A DNA stretch of 64,000 bases from Erysipelotrichaceae bacterium (GCA_017539105.1 JAFYHQ010000014.1:1-64000); one strand, 5' to 3'; numbered from the stretch's first letter, positions 31,776 through 41,257 are shown. The notes: a model not told the origin generated them from the sequence alone. Translations and numbers: made by a program.

Positions 31776-32286
31776 AGATCTCGATCCGGCTCAATTCATC
31801 CTGATCCGCATTCAGAATATCCCCATGCAGGATCACCACATTCAGTTTCTGATCCACCTGTCTGGTGATCAGACAGGCATAGCCATTCCGTTCGATGTAT
31901 TCTCCATCAAACGCCTTGCAGTTGTCTTTGACGCTGCCGCTCAGTTCGATATCATCCAGCTTGTATGTGCCCATGCCCGTATTTGAAAGATACAGATCAA
32001 GACCGACAACAACCGCATCATCGGGACTGATCGTTTCATCGATCGGATTGCGGATATCGATATCCGCAAAATAGTTGCCCCAGAAAGTCGTTTCAATGTC
32101 TTTCACCGTTTCCTGCGGCTGCAGCTCTTCCGGCAGATCCGCCTCGAAAACGAGCTTCAGATAATTCACATCATCATAGCCCACAGCCAGCGAATAATCA
32201 TCAAAAGCCAAAACAAAATAGTCTTCCCTTTCGGGACGACATGAACACAATAATAAACAGAATAAAACCAACAGCAGTTTCTTCAT
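31765..32286 (-). CDS. predicted lipoprotein
   Basis: The 173-residue protein has a signal peptide with lipobox (LLLVLFCLLLCSC) and a beta-rich extracytoplasmic domain of unknown family. It overlaps the DUF1667 gene by ATGA and the glycerate kinase by 11 nt, so it is embedded in this operon. Confidence 0.75.
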   Translation of the reverse strand: MKKLLLVLFCLLLCSCRPEREDYFVLAFDDYSLAVGYDDVNYLKLVFEADLPEELQPQETVKDIETTFWGNYFADIDIRNPIDETISPDDAVVVGLDLYLSNTGMGTYKLDDIELSGSVKDNCKAFDGEYIERNGYACLITRQVDQKLNVVILHGDILNADQDELSRIEIYVE

Positions 32287-32633
32287 TTCAATATCGTTTT
32301 CGAAGCGATGATATCGCTGTCAAGACCTAGAACATCAGGAACGATCACATCGCCATAATGGATGGGAGCTTTGACTTTTGTATCTTTCAATGCCTTGATG
32401 ATCTCGAACTGCAGATCTCTGGGAATCGGCTTCGAGGTAATGACCGGAAGACGGCGATAATCTTCAGATAAGATCGGTACCGTCGTGGTCAGGGTACGCA
32501 AAGGATTGGTCATCTCATTGGTCGCATATGTAACGCCTCTCGGGCAGGCATTGCCTTCGACTCTGATCTGATCCCCTTCTTTTTCAACGATCAGATGACA
32601 TCCTCTCGGACAGTTGATACAAACCAGTTTCAT
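32283..32633 (-). CDS. DUF1667 protein
   Basis: The 116-residue protein begins MKLVCINCPRGCHL with the C-x2-C-x3-C pattern and a further Cys (NACPRGVTYA), likely an iron-sulfur or zinc site. DUF1667 is the usual third gene beside the GlpA-like and lpdA-like flavoproteins, as seen here with ATGA overlaps. Confidence 0.9.
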   Translation of the reverse strand: MKLVCINCPRGCHLIVEKEGDQIRVEGNACPRGVTYATNEMTNPLRTLTTTVPILSEDYRRLPVITSKPIPRDLQFEIIKALKDTKVKAPIHYGDVIVPDVLGLDSDIIASKTILK

Positions 32634-33868
32634 GAAAGGACCTCCCAGAACAGATCGCCTTTGAGTTCCTGCAGTTCTTCTTTTTTCAGTTTCACTTTCT
32701 GCATCTCGCTAGGAACGATGCCTGTTTTCTTGATTTTCTTGTCGATGCCATTGCCATAGATATGAATATAAGAATCTTTGAATACCCGGTTGACCCGGAA
32801 CATGAATTCATGATCATCATTCGTACGGAAGGATTGCGGGATCACATAAGAAATGCCATCGACCGTCTTATTGAGATGCAATGGAGCATCCTCTGTTTCA
32901 TTCAGGATATAGGCAGCAGCGGCTCTTCCTGCTTTCTCTCCTTCAATGGAGACATAATCCACAAGATCATGGACATGCAACGCATTACCGCAGGCAAAGA
33001 TGCCTTCGATCGAAGTCATATAGGTATCATCGACAATCGGGCCTTTGGTCTTCGGATCGATCCGGACGCCGCAGGCTTCCAGCAGGGTATTGTCCGGAAT
33101 CAGGCCGACGCTTAGCAGCAGACAGTCGCAGGGGATCTCCTGTTCGGAGCCCGGGATCTTCTGCAGTTTTTCGTCGACTTCAACAAGGATGATCTTTTCC
33201 AGACGCGAGGTTCCTTTGACGGCTTCCACGGTATGGGAAAGATACAGAGGAATATTAAAATCTTCCAGACACTGCTTGATGTTTCTGGCTAGGCCGTTGG
33301 AATACGGCTGCAGTTCCGCGACACCAATGACTTTGGCGCCTTCCAGAGTCATTCTTCGCGCCATGATCAATCCGATATCGCCGCTGCCCAGGATGAAAAC
33401 CTTCTTGCCGACAAGATAGCCGGATTTGTTCAGATATTTCTGTGCCGTTCCTGCGGTATAGATCCCTTCGCAGCGGTCTCCTTTCAGACCGATCGCTCCG
33501 GCAGGACGTTCCCTGCATCCTGCCGCAAAAATAACGGCTTTCGCTTCATATTCGATCTCTCCTTGCGGAGATAATACGGTCACGATATGGTTCTCGATCT
33601 TTAATACGGAACTTTCATAAAGGAAACAGATGGAATCCTTATCTTTCAGATATTCATAGTATCTCTCCGCATAGGCAGGCCCGGAAAGTTCTTCATTGAA
33701 CGTATGCAGACCGAAACCATTATGGATACACTGCTGCAGGATGCCTCCATATTCTTTTTCCCGTTCGATGACCAGGATATCCTTTATGCCTGCTTCATAG
33801 GCTCCCCGTGCGGCAGCCATGCCGGCAGATCCCGCGCCGATGATGATCAGATCATACCTATCCATCAC
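32630..33868 (-). CDS. FAD/NAD-dependent oxidoreductase
   Basis: The 412-residue flavoprotein has an N-terminal FAD-binding GxGxxG (IIGAGSAGMAAARGA), a second NAD-binding dinucleotide motif in the middle (VFILGSGDIGLIMARR) and GIFACGNALHVHDLVD near the C-terminus binding FAD. It is the typical partner of a GlpA-like dehydrogenase and DUF1667. Together they likely oxidise glycerol 3-phosphate or a related 2-hydroxy substrate. Confidence 0.87.
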   Translation of the reverse strand: MMDRYDLIIIGAGSAGMAAARGAYEAGIKDILVIEREKEYGGILQQCIHNGFGLHTFNEELSGPAYAERYYEYLKDKDSICFLYESSVLKIENHIVTVLSPQGEIEYEAKAVIFAAGCRERPAGAIGLKGDRCEGIYTAGTAQKYLNKSGYLVGKKVFILGSGDIGLIMARRMTLEGAKVIGVAELQPYSNGLARNIKQCLEDFNIPLYLSHTVEAVKGTSRLEKIILVEVDEKLQKIPGSEQEIPCDCLLLSVGLIPDNTLLEACGVRIDPKTKGPIVDDTYMTSIEGIFACGNALHVHDLVDYVSIEGEKAGRAAAAYILNETEDAPLHLNKTVDGISYVIPQSFRTNDDHEFMFRVNRVFKDSYIHIYGNGIDKKIKKTGIVPSEMQKVKLKKEELQELKGDLFWEVLS

Positions 33869-35289
33869 AATTCCTCCTTTGAGGCGGCTGCCACGACCTC
33901 GGACCCGTCTTTATCCAAAAGGATGTCCCGGATGTCGAGATTCAATTCTTCTGCCAGGATCGCAGTCACTTCTGGCTCGCAGAAACCGCCTTGGCATCTG
34001 CCCATGCCCGGACGGCATCTTCTCTTGACGCCTTTGATGGTACGCGCTCCGCACCGACGATGGATCACGTCTTTGATCTGGCCTTTGCTGATCTTCTCGC
34101 AGCGACAGATGATACGTCCGAAATCCGGATCTTTCCTGATCAGGGCGTTGAGTTCTTCGATCGGCATCTTGCTGATATCGATAAACGCTTTGCGGCGTTC
34201 GTAGTTTTCTTTTCTTTCCGCATGGAACTTTGGAAGGATGATCTGTTCTGTAACGTCTTTGGCGATCGCAGGTGCCGCGGTCAGTCCCGGAGATTCGATG
34301 CCGGCGATATGGATGAATCCTTCGATCTGATCGTCTTCCTGAATATAGAAATCATTGAGATCGATATGCGGTCTCAGTCCTGCGAACGTATGGATCATCC
34401 GATGATATGGGATATCCTTGACGGTCTTGGTGATTTCGTTGCGGACATATTCCAGGCCCGCTCCTGTCGTGGAGTTGTCATCGACGTTGACGCTGACCTC
34501 GCTGTCCGGTCCCAGCATGACGTTCCCATGAGTCGTCGGTACTGCAAGCACACCTTTGCCTTTGATGCTTGGAACGGGATAGATGACATGAGAAACGAAC
34601 TGTCCGTCCAGATGATCCAGCACGAAATACTCTCCCTTGCGGGCTTCCACGTGATAAGGAGATTCTCTCAGCATATCGGTGATATCATCACAATGGACAC
34701 CTGCGCAGTTGACCAGGACTTTTGTTTCGATTTCATCGTTGATAATGAAATCCGCTTCTTTCCGGATCTGTTTCACTTCATAACCCAGACGCAGTTCGAC
34801 ACCATTGAGCATCGCTTCTTCCATCGCAGCGATCGCTACCTCGAAAGGCATGACGATCCCTGTCGTCGGCAAAGACAATGCCCGCAAAACTTCATCGCTC
34901 AGATGCGGTTCCTGCTTTCTTGCCGTTTCGCCATCCAGGATCTCGTAAGGAACGTTACGCTCATCGCACTGCCGTATCAGCTTATCCAGCGTCTCCAGTT
35001 CTTCCTCGCTGACTGCCACGACAAAAGCGCCTACCGGCTGATACTCCACCCGCAGTTCTTTGCACAGGTCGGGATACATCCTGTTTCCTAAAAGATTATA
35101 CTTGCATTTCAGCGTTCCGGGCTTGGGATCGTGTCCGGAATGGATCATGGCGCTGTTGGCTCCCGTGGCGCCCATGGCAACGTCATTTTCCTTTTCCAAA
35201 ACCAGCACGTTCAAATGATACTTGCTTAATTCGTGTGCCAGCAATGTTCCGGTGATCCCTGCTCCGATGATTGTGATATCGTACATCAT
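33865..35289 (-). CDS. GlpA-like FAD dehydrogenase with BFD-like [2Fe-2S] domain
   Basis: The 474-residue protein has an N-terminal FAD-binding DAO domain (ITIIGAGITGTLLAHELS, AMGATGANSAMIHSGHDP, GLRPHID, GIESPGLTAAPAIA) and a C-terminal BFD-like domain with four cysteines (CRCEKIS...RRCRPGMGRCQGGFC). It resembles anaerobic glycerol-3-phosphate or L-2-hydroxyacid dehydrogenases. It is first in the five-gene ATGA-linked operon. Confidence 0.87.
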   Translation of the reverse strand: MMYDITIIGAGITGTLLAHELSKYHLNVLVLEKENDVAMGATGANSAMIHSGHDPKPGTLKCKYNLLGNRMYPDLCKELRVEYQPVGAFVVAVSEEELETLDKLIRQCDERNVPYEILDGETARKQEPHLSDEVLRALSLPTTGIVMPFEVAIAAMEEAMLNGVELRLGYEVKQIRKEADFIINDEIETKVLVNCAGVHCDDITDMLRESPYHVEARKGEYFVLDHLDGQFVSHVIYPVPSIKGKGVLAVPTTHGNVMLGPDSEVSVNVDDNSTTGAGLEYVRNEITKTVKDIPYHRMIHTFAGLRPHIDLNDFYIQEDDQIEGFIHIAGIESPGLTAAPAIAKDVTEQIILPKFHAERKENYERRKAFIDISKMPIEELNALIRKDPDFGRIICRCEKISKGQIKDVIHRRCGARTIKGVKRRCRPGMGRCQGGFCEPEVTAILAEELNLDIRDILLDKDGSEVVAAASKEEL

Positions 35290-35349
35290 CTTTATTATAA
35301 GATAGAACGGTTCGTTTTGATAAACAAAACGTTTGTGGATTTGAATGAT

Positions 35350-35658
35350 TTAGCGCTTATCGTATTGCCGATAGACTTCCCCTCTGGCTCCGGCCAAAAG
35401 AACATTTACGACGACGATATGTTGCTTAACGATACAGTAGATGACGCGATAATCCTTCTGCAGCTTCATTCTGATCCATTGCCTGCTGCCCGACATCTTT
35501 CGGATATCGATTCCTTCTCTTTGACCGCGACAATAATATGCATGGATATCGTCTTCGAATTCATTTCTGAGATCTTCATGCTTACTGAAAAAGGATTTGG
35601 CTTTCTTTGCGTAATTGAATTGCAGAATATCACAGTTTCCGTGTTCTCGTTTCAACAA
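35350..35658 (-). CDS. RelE/ParE-like toxin
   Basis: The 102-residue basic protein has the RelE fold pattern: NYAKKAKSFFSKHEDLR, GIDIRKMSGSRQWIRMKLQKDYRVIYCI and a terminal VLLAGARGEVYRQYDKR. Its N-terminus overlaps the upstream antitoxin by 29 nt. The target is unknown. Confidence 0.78.
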   Translation of the reverse strand: MLKREHGNCDILQFNYAKKAKSFFSKHEDLRNEFEDDIHAYYCRGQREGIDIRKMSGSRQWIRMKLQKDYRVIYCIVKQHIVVVNVLLAGARGEVYRQYDKR

Positions 35659-35902
35659 TCTTCAAATCCTCCTCATCCAATGAGTTCAATTCGTTCAGGA
35701 TCTCTTCTTCCTCATTCTTGTCCATGACAGGAGTTTCTTCCATCATCTTCTGAACCATATACCACGGATCCTTTTTCATGCGTGAGATTGCCAAATCGAT
35801 CCCTTCCCGGATGATTTGCGAATAATCGATATGGAATATTTCTCCCAGGTCTTTCAAATCGTTATACTGGGTTTCATCAAGTCTTAAGGAAATCTGTTTC
35901 AT
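35630..35902 (-). CDS. ribbon-helix-helix antitoxin
   Basis: The 90-residue protein starts at MKQISLRLDETQYNDLK, behind AAGGAGGAATCAGA. The N-terminus is a ribbon-helix-helix and the C-terminus is strongly acidic (DKNEEEEILNELNSLDEED), the usual toxin-binding layout. A TATACAGTATA partial palindrome upstream (about 35915-35930) is a likely operator. Confidence 0.8.
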   Translation of the reverse strand: MKQISLRLDETQYNDLKDLGEIFHIDYSQIIREGIDLAISRMKKDPWYMVQKMMEETPVMDKNEEEEILNELNSLDEEDLKIVETRTRKL

Positions 35903-35958
35903 TCTGATTCCTCCTTGTATATACAGTATATCATACATTTACATCATATGCATGAACC

Positions 35959-36399
35959 TTATGGCCCGTTCCATAGCAGGATGATCAGAAATCCCCCGCA
36001 GATACAGGGTCCAAAAGGGATCATCCGTTTCTGCTTTCTCAGATAAAACAGCGACAGCAGCAGACCGAAGATGCAGGCAAACAGCAATGCTAAAAGATCA
36101 TGAAACAGATCGAAATAGATTCCCAGCGAGAAGACCAGCTTGAGATCGCCATCGCCCATGCACTCCTGATGCAGGAGATGATTCATCAGGAAACGCAGAA
36201 GAAACAGCGGCAAGGCAACGCAAAGGCCATTTGCGGCACTGAAGCAGATCTCTTTCATCGAAGTAGAAATGAAAAGTCTTCCGATCAAAAGAAACACCTG
36301 AAACAGATCCGGAATGGTATAGGAGCGGAAATCAAAAAAACTTATGCCCAGCATCATCAGCAGGAGATACAACGTCATACCTCCATTATGGATGCGCAC
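35959..36399 (-). CDS. prepilin peptidase-like (A24) membrane protease
   Basis: The 146-residue protein has about four membrane segments and the two catalytic aspartates of A24 peptidases (FFDFRSYTIPDLF and GDGDLK). It lacks the N-terminal methylase domain, as in TadV/FppA-type minimal peptidases. No pilin genes are in the window. The start is uncertain: GTG at 36399 or the ATG at 36378. Confidence 0.72.
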   Translation of the reverse strand: MRIHNGGMTLYLLLMMLGISFFDFRSYTIPDLFQVFLLIGRLFISTSMKEICFSAANGLCVALPLFLLRFLMNHLLHQECMGDGDLKLVFSLGIYFDLFHDLLALLFACIFGLLLSLFYLRKQKRMIPFGPCICGGFLIILLWNGP

Positions 36400-36447
36400 A
36401 TAAGTTTTTTCTTCTCAATGTTTTTTCAGATATTGTTCAGTTTATTT

Positions 36448-37584
36448 TCAGTTCTCTTCCTTCAACAGACGAAGGCCTTCCTTGAGATATTCTGCCGGAC
36501 TCTCATAGACATAAGTATTCAGTTTCGGCAAGATCTTGTTGATATCGGAAGCCTTGTATCCCAGTTCCTTGAGACCCAGTACGGCATCATCGATGTAGGA
36601 ATTCTTCAAAGTGACTGCTTCCATTTCGAATGGCTTGATCGCTTTGAAATTGTAAGCCGTAGACATGTTGATGCGGTTCTCAAACTTCAACAGGAAGCCA
36701 TAAAGATCATCCAGCTTGCTCAAATCGGTCTTCTCGAAAACATCTCTCATGTATTTGACGGAATACAGATACAGATCGATTGGATCGCCATCGCTGTTTC
36801 TGGTCGTGGTGAAGCCCGATAAGACGATCTCATCGATATAAGAAGAAAGATTGAAATAGTTTGCGCTCAGAAAGACGCCAAGCGACATTGCCATGCGGGC
36901 ATATTCTTCTTTCAGCTGAGCTGCGGTCTTTTTCTTGTTGACCAGCTTGCCATTGATGGTCGAAGGATAGGTATCGTCCAGTTCTTCGATCTCCGGAAGA
37001 TCCAGGTCCACATAGAGAACATTATCCTCCAGTTCATAATTTACCCTGACTTCATAAGCCAGTTCCAGATTGTTCATGAAGGTACTGACCAGATTCTCGA
37101 CGATATCTTCATCGCCCATGGCACTGTACTGATAGATCTCTTTGCTGGCCTCGGACTGGAGTTTTTCGATATTGGCTTTAAACTCTTTCTTGGTCAGGAC
37201 ATTATCGGTATACTTGTGCAGATTGATGATCTCTTCTTTTTCTTTTTCATATTCCTGGAGGATATCTTCGACACTTGTCAGTTCATTGTCTTCCACGGTT
37301 TCTACCGGTTTTACGGCATCATCCGCTTTGACATAATTCTTCTTCTTGGTACTCTTCTTTTTCTTCGAATTGCTGCTCAGAAAACCGGAACCGATCCGCT
37401 TGCGGTAAGAGATACCTGTACCTGTGATGCCAGCCAAAGCCGGAGACAGGTTGAGATAGGTCCCTCTGTTGCCGAAACTGACGGAAGCGCCTTTCTTTCC
37501 GACATTCAGACTGATCCCTTGACGCGAAATATTCAGGCGCAGGTATTTTCCTATTTTGATTGATTTATTGAATCTTAATCCCAT
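36448..37584 (-). CDS. DUF4236 protein with a long helical C-terminus
   Basis: The 378-residue protein starts with DUF4236 (MGLRFNKSIKIGKYLRLNIS, NVGKKGASVSFGNRGTYLNL), a small basic beta domain of unknown role. A Lys-rich linker follows, then a helical region (about 100-378) with an acidic patch. Preceded by GAGGGG. Soluble; its function is unknown. Confidence 0.75.
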   Translation of the reverse strand: MGLRFNKSIKIGKYLRLNISRQGISLNVGKKGASVSFGNRGTYLNLSPALAGITGTGISYRKRIGSGFLSSNSKKKKSTKKKNYVKADDAVKPVETVEDNELTSVEDILQEYEKEKEEIINLHKYTDNVLTKKEFKANIEKLQSEASKEIYQYSAMGDEDIVENLVSTFMNNLELAYEVRVNYELEDNVLYVDLDLPEIEELDDTYPSTINGKLVNKKKTAAQLKEEYARMAMSLGVFLSANYFNLSSYIDEIVLSGFTTTRNSDGDPIDLYLYSVKYMRDVFEKTDLSKLDDLYGFLLKFENRINMSTAYNFKAIKPFEMEAVTLKNSYIDDAVLGLKELGYKASDINKILPKLNTYVYESPAEYLKEGLRLLKEEN

Positions 37585-37625
37585 GGCTGTTCCCCTCTGT
37601 TTCTATTATACAAAAAGATCATGTC

Positions 37626-38264
37626 TTATTCATCTGCCAGCAAGCTTATGAAGCCTTCGGCCATACGAAGGTAAGGATCCGTAAAATGATTGCCGGGATT
37701 GAATTCCAGCGTACAGTCAAAGCCTTTCTGCTTATAGTGTTCATAAAGCTCCGTGATGCTGTCCCTTACCGTTGCCATGACAGGATTGCGTGTCTTGTGT
37801 TCCTTGTCTCCCAAAGACAGATAGATCTTTTGTGCATGGATCGTATTCTGCCTGGCATAATCCAGGAAACCGGGAAACCACACGGAGGGAGAGACTGCGG
37901 CAATGCCTGTAAATAATTCTGCCTGATACGCCTGCAACAGCGTGAATAAACCAGCCAAAGAATAACCGCCAAGATACAGCGTTCTATTCTGTCCAATGAA
38001 TCCAGAAAGCTCCTGTTGCAGTTCTGTCAGCGTCTTCTCTGCTCCGTTTCCGAACGCATCTTTCCCGAAAACCGCAGGCGCTTCCCATGGGGAGAGTTCT
38101 TCGTTCCAGTCATCGATCATTACCCCCAGCAACAGATATTTTTTGTCCGGAACCTTTTCCCTGATACAGGCATATTCCTGTTCCATAAAGGATAGCTCGT
38201 AATCCGAGATCAGCTGAACCAGTACGATATCCGCATTCTCATTTCCATAACGATATGTTTTCAT
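37626..38264 (-). CDS. alpha/beta-hydrolase, putative esterase
   Basis: The 212-residue protein has GGYSLAGLF (nucleophilic Ser), SLGDKEHKT (Asp) and FNPGNHF (His) in the order of the esterase D/enterochelin-esterase-like group. It has no signal peptide. The substrate is unknown. Confidence 0.75.
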   Translation of the reverse strand: MKTYRYGNENADIVLVQLISDYELSFMEQEYACIREKVPDKKYLLLGVMIDDWNEELSPWEAPAVFGKDAFGNGAEKTLTELQQELSGFIGQNRTLYLGGYSLAGLFTLLQAYQAELFTGIAAVSPSVWFPGFLDYARQNTIHAQKIYLSLGDKEHKTRNPVMATVRDSITELYEHYKQKGFDCTLEFNPGNHFTDPYLRMAEGFISLLADE

Positions 38265-38339
38265 CTTAATGTCATTCTAGCATTTTCTTTTTCCACAGAT
38301 TCTCTTTTTCTTTTCATTTATCTTTTTTATAATGAAACT

Positions 38340-38804
38340 ATGAAAAAACTGTTGAAGCTCATTCTTATCGTTCTTATCGGTCTGGGTCTGTTTTATTTCT
38401 ATGAGAACTACCTGAATCACGATATCATCGAATCTCCCGTGGAACAGGCCAGGATCAGCGAGGATGGACAATACACGTCAAAGGATGATGTCGCTTTGTA
38501 TATTTTTACGTATGGGAAACTTCCTTCCAATTTTCTCACCAAGACGGAAGCGAAAAAGAAAGGCTGGGATCCCGACAAAGGCAATCTGAACAAGGTCTGT
38601 CCGGGCTGCAGCATCGGCGGAGACCGTTTCTCGAATTATGAAGGTCATCTTCCCGAGAAAGAAGGAAGAAAGTATTACGAATGCGATATCGATTACAAGG
38701 GTGGATCACGGAATGCGAAGAGAATCGTCTATTCCAATGATGGTCTGGTCTATTATACCGAGGACCATTACAATACGTTTGAACTGTTGTATGGAGAACC
38801 ATGA
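38340..38804 (+). CDS. barnase-type secreted ribonuclease
   Basis: The 154-residue protein has an N-terminal hydrophobic segment (LILIVLIGLGLFYFYEN) for export or anchoring and a guanyl-specific ribonuclease domain. KLPSNFLTKTEAKKKGWDP and GNLNKVCPGCSIGGDRF match barnase, followed by the catalytic E-x-D region (YYECDIDYKGGSRNAKRIVYSNDG) and YTEDHYNTF with the catalytic His. It cleaves RNA. Its inhibitor is encoded next, overlapping by ATGA. Confidence 0.9.
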   Translation: MKKLLKLILIVLIGLGLFYFYENYLNHDIIESPVEQARISEDGQYTSKDDVALYIFTYGKLPSNFLTKTEAKKKGWDPDKGNLNKVCPGCSIGGDRFSNYEGHLPEKEGRKYYECDIDYKGGSRNAKRIVYSNDGLVYYTEDHYNTFELLYGEP

Positions 38805-39307
38805 TGAATATCATTACGTTTTTAATGAGTCAGCTCAATGAGGGGCATGAAGATCTGATCAGAGGCATCTGGGAAGATGGAGATCTTTCAATGATCGAAA
38901 ATACCGTGATAGAGATCGTTCTCGATGAGATTCCGGATGAGGAAAGCGGTGAGATCCTGAAACGTCTGAATGCGCTATCGGAAGAAAAAGAGAGCGTGGA
39001 ACTGGAGTTCTATTATCCGGAAGAGAGCGTGGAAGATGTGGCTGTTCTGGATATCAAGAGACTGAATGAAGAGAAACATGCATATCTGAAAGAACTGTTC
39101 CATTTCCCGGAGTATTACGGAGAGAATCTGGATTCTTTGTATGAGTGCCTGAGCGAAGCGAATGACAGGAAGATCGTCGTGACCAATCTTGGCGCGATCG
39201 ATGATTTTTCTTTGAAGGTTCTGAATGTCATGGAAGATGTGGCAGAGGAGTATCATAATATTTCTTTGAATTATGACTATGATGAACTGCTGGATGAGGA
39301 AGAATAA
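38801..39307 (+). CDS. barstar-family inhibitor with N-terminal extension
   Basis: The 168-residue acidic protein has a barstar domain at about 85-165 (HAYLKELFHFPEYYGENLDSLYECLSE), which plugs the RNase active site. Canonical barstar is about 90 residues; the first 80 residues here are an extra acidic domain of unknown role. ATGA overlap with the ribonuclease gives coupled expression. Confidence 0.87.
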   Translation: MMNIITFLMSQLNEGHEDLIRGIWEDGDLSMIENTVIEIVLDEIPDEESGEILKRLNALSEEKESVELEFYYPEESVEDVAVLDIKRLNEEKHAYLKELFHFPEYYGENLDSLYECLSEANDRKIVVTNLGAIDDFSLKVLNVMEDVAEEYHNISLNYDYDELLDEEE

Positions 39308-39318
39308 GGAGGATTTCT

Positions 39319-39849
39319 ATGTCAAAAGTACTGATCGCTGTAGATATGCAGAATGATTTCGTGGATGCCGCTTTGGGAACGAAAGAAGCGGTCGCCATCG
39401 TACCTGCGGTCTGCGAAGAAATACAGAAAGATTACGATCTGGTGATCGCTACCCGCGATACCCATCAGGAGGATTACCTGGATACGAATGAAGGAAAACA
39501 TCTTCCTGTTGTACATTGCGTCCAGGATACGCAAGGATGGATGCTGAATGAAGACATTGAAAAGGCTTTGAAGGAAAGAACTTCGTTCCAGATCATCAAT
39601 AAACCGACTTTCGGCAGTGAAGAGCTTGTTCAGGTCTTAAAAGATTACGATGAAGAAGAACCGATCGAAAGCATTACCCTGATCGGTCTGTGTACGGATA
39701 TCTGTGTCGTGACGAATGCCCTGCTGATCAAGACGGCTTTCCCGGAAATCCCGGTCATGGTCAAGGCAGACTGCTGCGCGGGCGTGACTCCTGAAACGCA
39801 TGAAGCCGCATTGAAAACGATGCAGATGTGTCAGATTGAAATCATTTAG
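39319..39849 (+). CDS. pncA: isochorismatase-family hydrolase, probable nicotinamidase
   Basis: The 176-residue protein has VDMQNDFVDAALGT with the catalytic Asp, a central Lys region, and LIGLCTDICVVTNAL with the nucleophilic Cys. ATRDTHQEDY fits the metal-binding loop of nicotinamidases, which convert nicotinamide to nicotinate for NAD salvage. AGGAGG precedes the ATG. Its presence fits the ADP-ribose-related genes elsewhere, though it lies 31 kb away. Confidence 0.82.
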   Translation: MSKVLIAVDMQNDFVDAALGTKEAVAIVPAVCEEIQKDYDLVIATRDTHQEDYLDTNEGKHLPVVHCVQDTQGWMLNEDIEKALKERTSFQIINKPTFGSEELVQVLKDYDEEEPIESITLIGLCTDICVVTNALLIKTAFPEIPVMVKADCCAGVTPETHEAALKTMQMCQIEII

Positions 39850-39860
39850 GATCAGATCAT

Positions 39861-40634
39861 ATGAATGAAAGCATTTTTGCGAATGGCCTCTATTATTTCC
39901 TGATCAGTTCTGCCGTGACTGTTCTTTTTGCGTCAATCACCGATCGCATCTTTAAGAGATTAACGAACCGTTTCAATAAGAAATATGAAGACAAAATCAC
40001 GACCAACCAGTATCTCTACCAGACGATACGTGCGCTGGTCTGGATGGTTGCGATCATCGTGATCATCCGACAGATCGAGCCGTTAAGCAGTCTCGGGGAT
40101 ACGATCCTTGGCGCTACCAGCATCATTGCCGTCGCGGTAGGCATTGCCGCACAGGCTACTTTCGGAAACTATATCGCCGGTTTCTTCCTGGCTGTCCATC
40201 AGCCTTTCAAAGTCGGAGATATCATTTCCATCAAGGAAAAAGACCTCTCAGGAACGGTCCAGGAGATCACCTTCCGTCATACCGTTCTGCTGACGCAGGA
40301 ACAGACCGAGATCATCATTCCGAATACGGTCATGAATTCCGCGATCATCGAAGATATGTCCAATGGAAACTATTCCAAGGCGATCGAACTGAAAGTTGCA
40401 GGCGATACCGATCTCGAGAAGCTGCAGAAGATCATCAAGAAAGTTCTTGACCAGGAAGAACTGGTCAATCATGAGAAAGAAGCGAAACTGGTTGTGAAGG
40501 ATCTGACGGTCAACGGTTATCTCATCAGTTTTCCGGTCTATACCGATAGCCTGAAGGATTATGTCGATGCACGTAATCATCTGCTGCCGAAACTTTCGGA
40601 AGCGTTGAATAAAAACAAGATCGGTCTACGCTAA
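39861..40634 (+). CDS. MscS-family mechanosensitive channel
   Basis: The 257-residue protein has three membrane segments, the pore helix with small residues (GATSIIAVAVGIAAQATFGNYIAGF), the beta domain (FKVGDIISIKE, TEIIIPNTVMNSAIIEDMS) and a C-terminal domain, as in small-conductance MscS. It relieves osmotic stress. The gene follows the nicotinamidase by 11 nt. Confidence 0.92.
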   Translation: MNESIFANGLYYFLISSAVTVLFASITDRIFKRLTNRFNKKYEDKITTNQYLYQTIRALVWMVAIIVIIRQIEPLSSLGDTILGATSIIAVAVGIAAQATFGNYIAGFFLAVHQPFKVGDIISIKEKDLSGTVQEITFRHTVLLTQEQTEIIIPNTVMNSAIIEDMSNGNYSKAIELKVAGDTDLEKLQKIIKKVLDQEELVNHEKEAKLVVKDLTVNGYLISFPVYTDSLKDYVDARNHLLPKLSEALNKNKIGLR

Positions 40635-40663
40635 ACCGATCCAAGGATTTCCTTACAGATAAA

Positions 40664-40687
40664 AGATAGCCCAGCTATCTTTTTATT
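40664..40687. terminator. bidirectional terminator
   Basis: AGATAGC/GCTATCT stem with a CCA loop, flanked by A and T runs, between the convergent MscS and YgjV genes. Confidence 0.85.
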
Positions 40688-41186
40688 ACTCTTGCTTTTC
40701 TTTGAAGCCGTTGATCAGATAAGAGATGCCATTGAACAGATTGAAGAACGAACCCACATAGCTCTGTATCGACCAGTTGAAGGCCGTCCACAAAAGACAG
40801 GCAATCCCAAACGAGATCTTTACCCTTCTGACACCTGCCTTCTCATCGAGTACCGCAAGAGTCTGAATGATATTCGCGATGATCGGCAGATAACCCAGAT
40901 AGCCGTTGCGATTCACTATCGTACCAAACACGACAGAAAAGAGGATCAGACCGTAAGTGATCCATCTGGAAGCGATCCCTTTCATTGACAGACAGTTCCG
41001 GATGACGCAGACGATATTCGTTATGATCGCGCTGTAGCCTTTCAGAAGATAACTCGCTATGCTTATGATCAGCATAAAAATATTCTGAAAAAACAGAACC
41101 TGATTCTTTTTCTTTCTGGTGGATGCATAGAACGAGACCAGCTGGGCGATCAGCGTCAGCAGATTCGCAAGCAATACAATGTCCAT
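40686..41186 (-). CDS. YgjV-family membrane protein
   Basis: The 166-residue protein has about six membrane segments with the YgjV pattern (LVSFYASTRKKKNQVLFFQN, NIVCVIRNCLSMK). The role is unknown. It is a single-gene unit. Confidence 0.75.
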   Translation of the reverse strand: MDIVLLANLLTLIAQLVSFYASTRKKKNQVLFFQNIFMLIISIASYLLKGYSAIITNIVCVIRNCLSMKGIASRWITYGLILFSVVFGTIVNRNGYLGYLPIIANIIQTLAVLDEKAGVRRVKISFGIACLLWTAFNWSIQSYVGSFFNLFNGISYLINGFKEKQE

Positions 41187-41245
41187 ATGTTTCTAATGTA
41201 ACACAGATTCGGCTTAAGAACGCAAATGAGGCACTGATAATCTGC

Positions 41246-41257
41246 TATGATTATGTT
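41246..41257 (+). promoter_or_regulatory. extended -10 promoter directly at the start codon
   Basis: TGCTATGAT gives an extended -10 (TATGAT 41246-41251); transcription should begin about 7 nt later, at the ATG at 41258. No ribosome site precedes this ATG, so a leaderless mRNA is likely. Confidence 0.4.

Noticed and set aside
41123-41257. Upstream extension of the MBL-fold gene
   Set aside because: It overlaps the YgjV gene on the opposite strand; the family N-terminus begins at MSEIRI.
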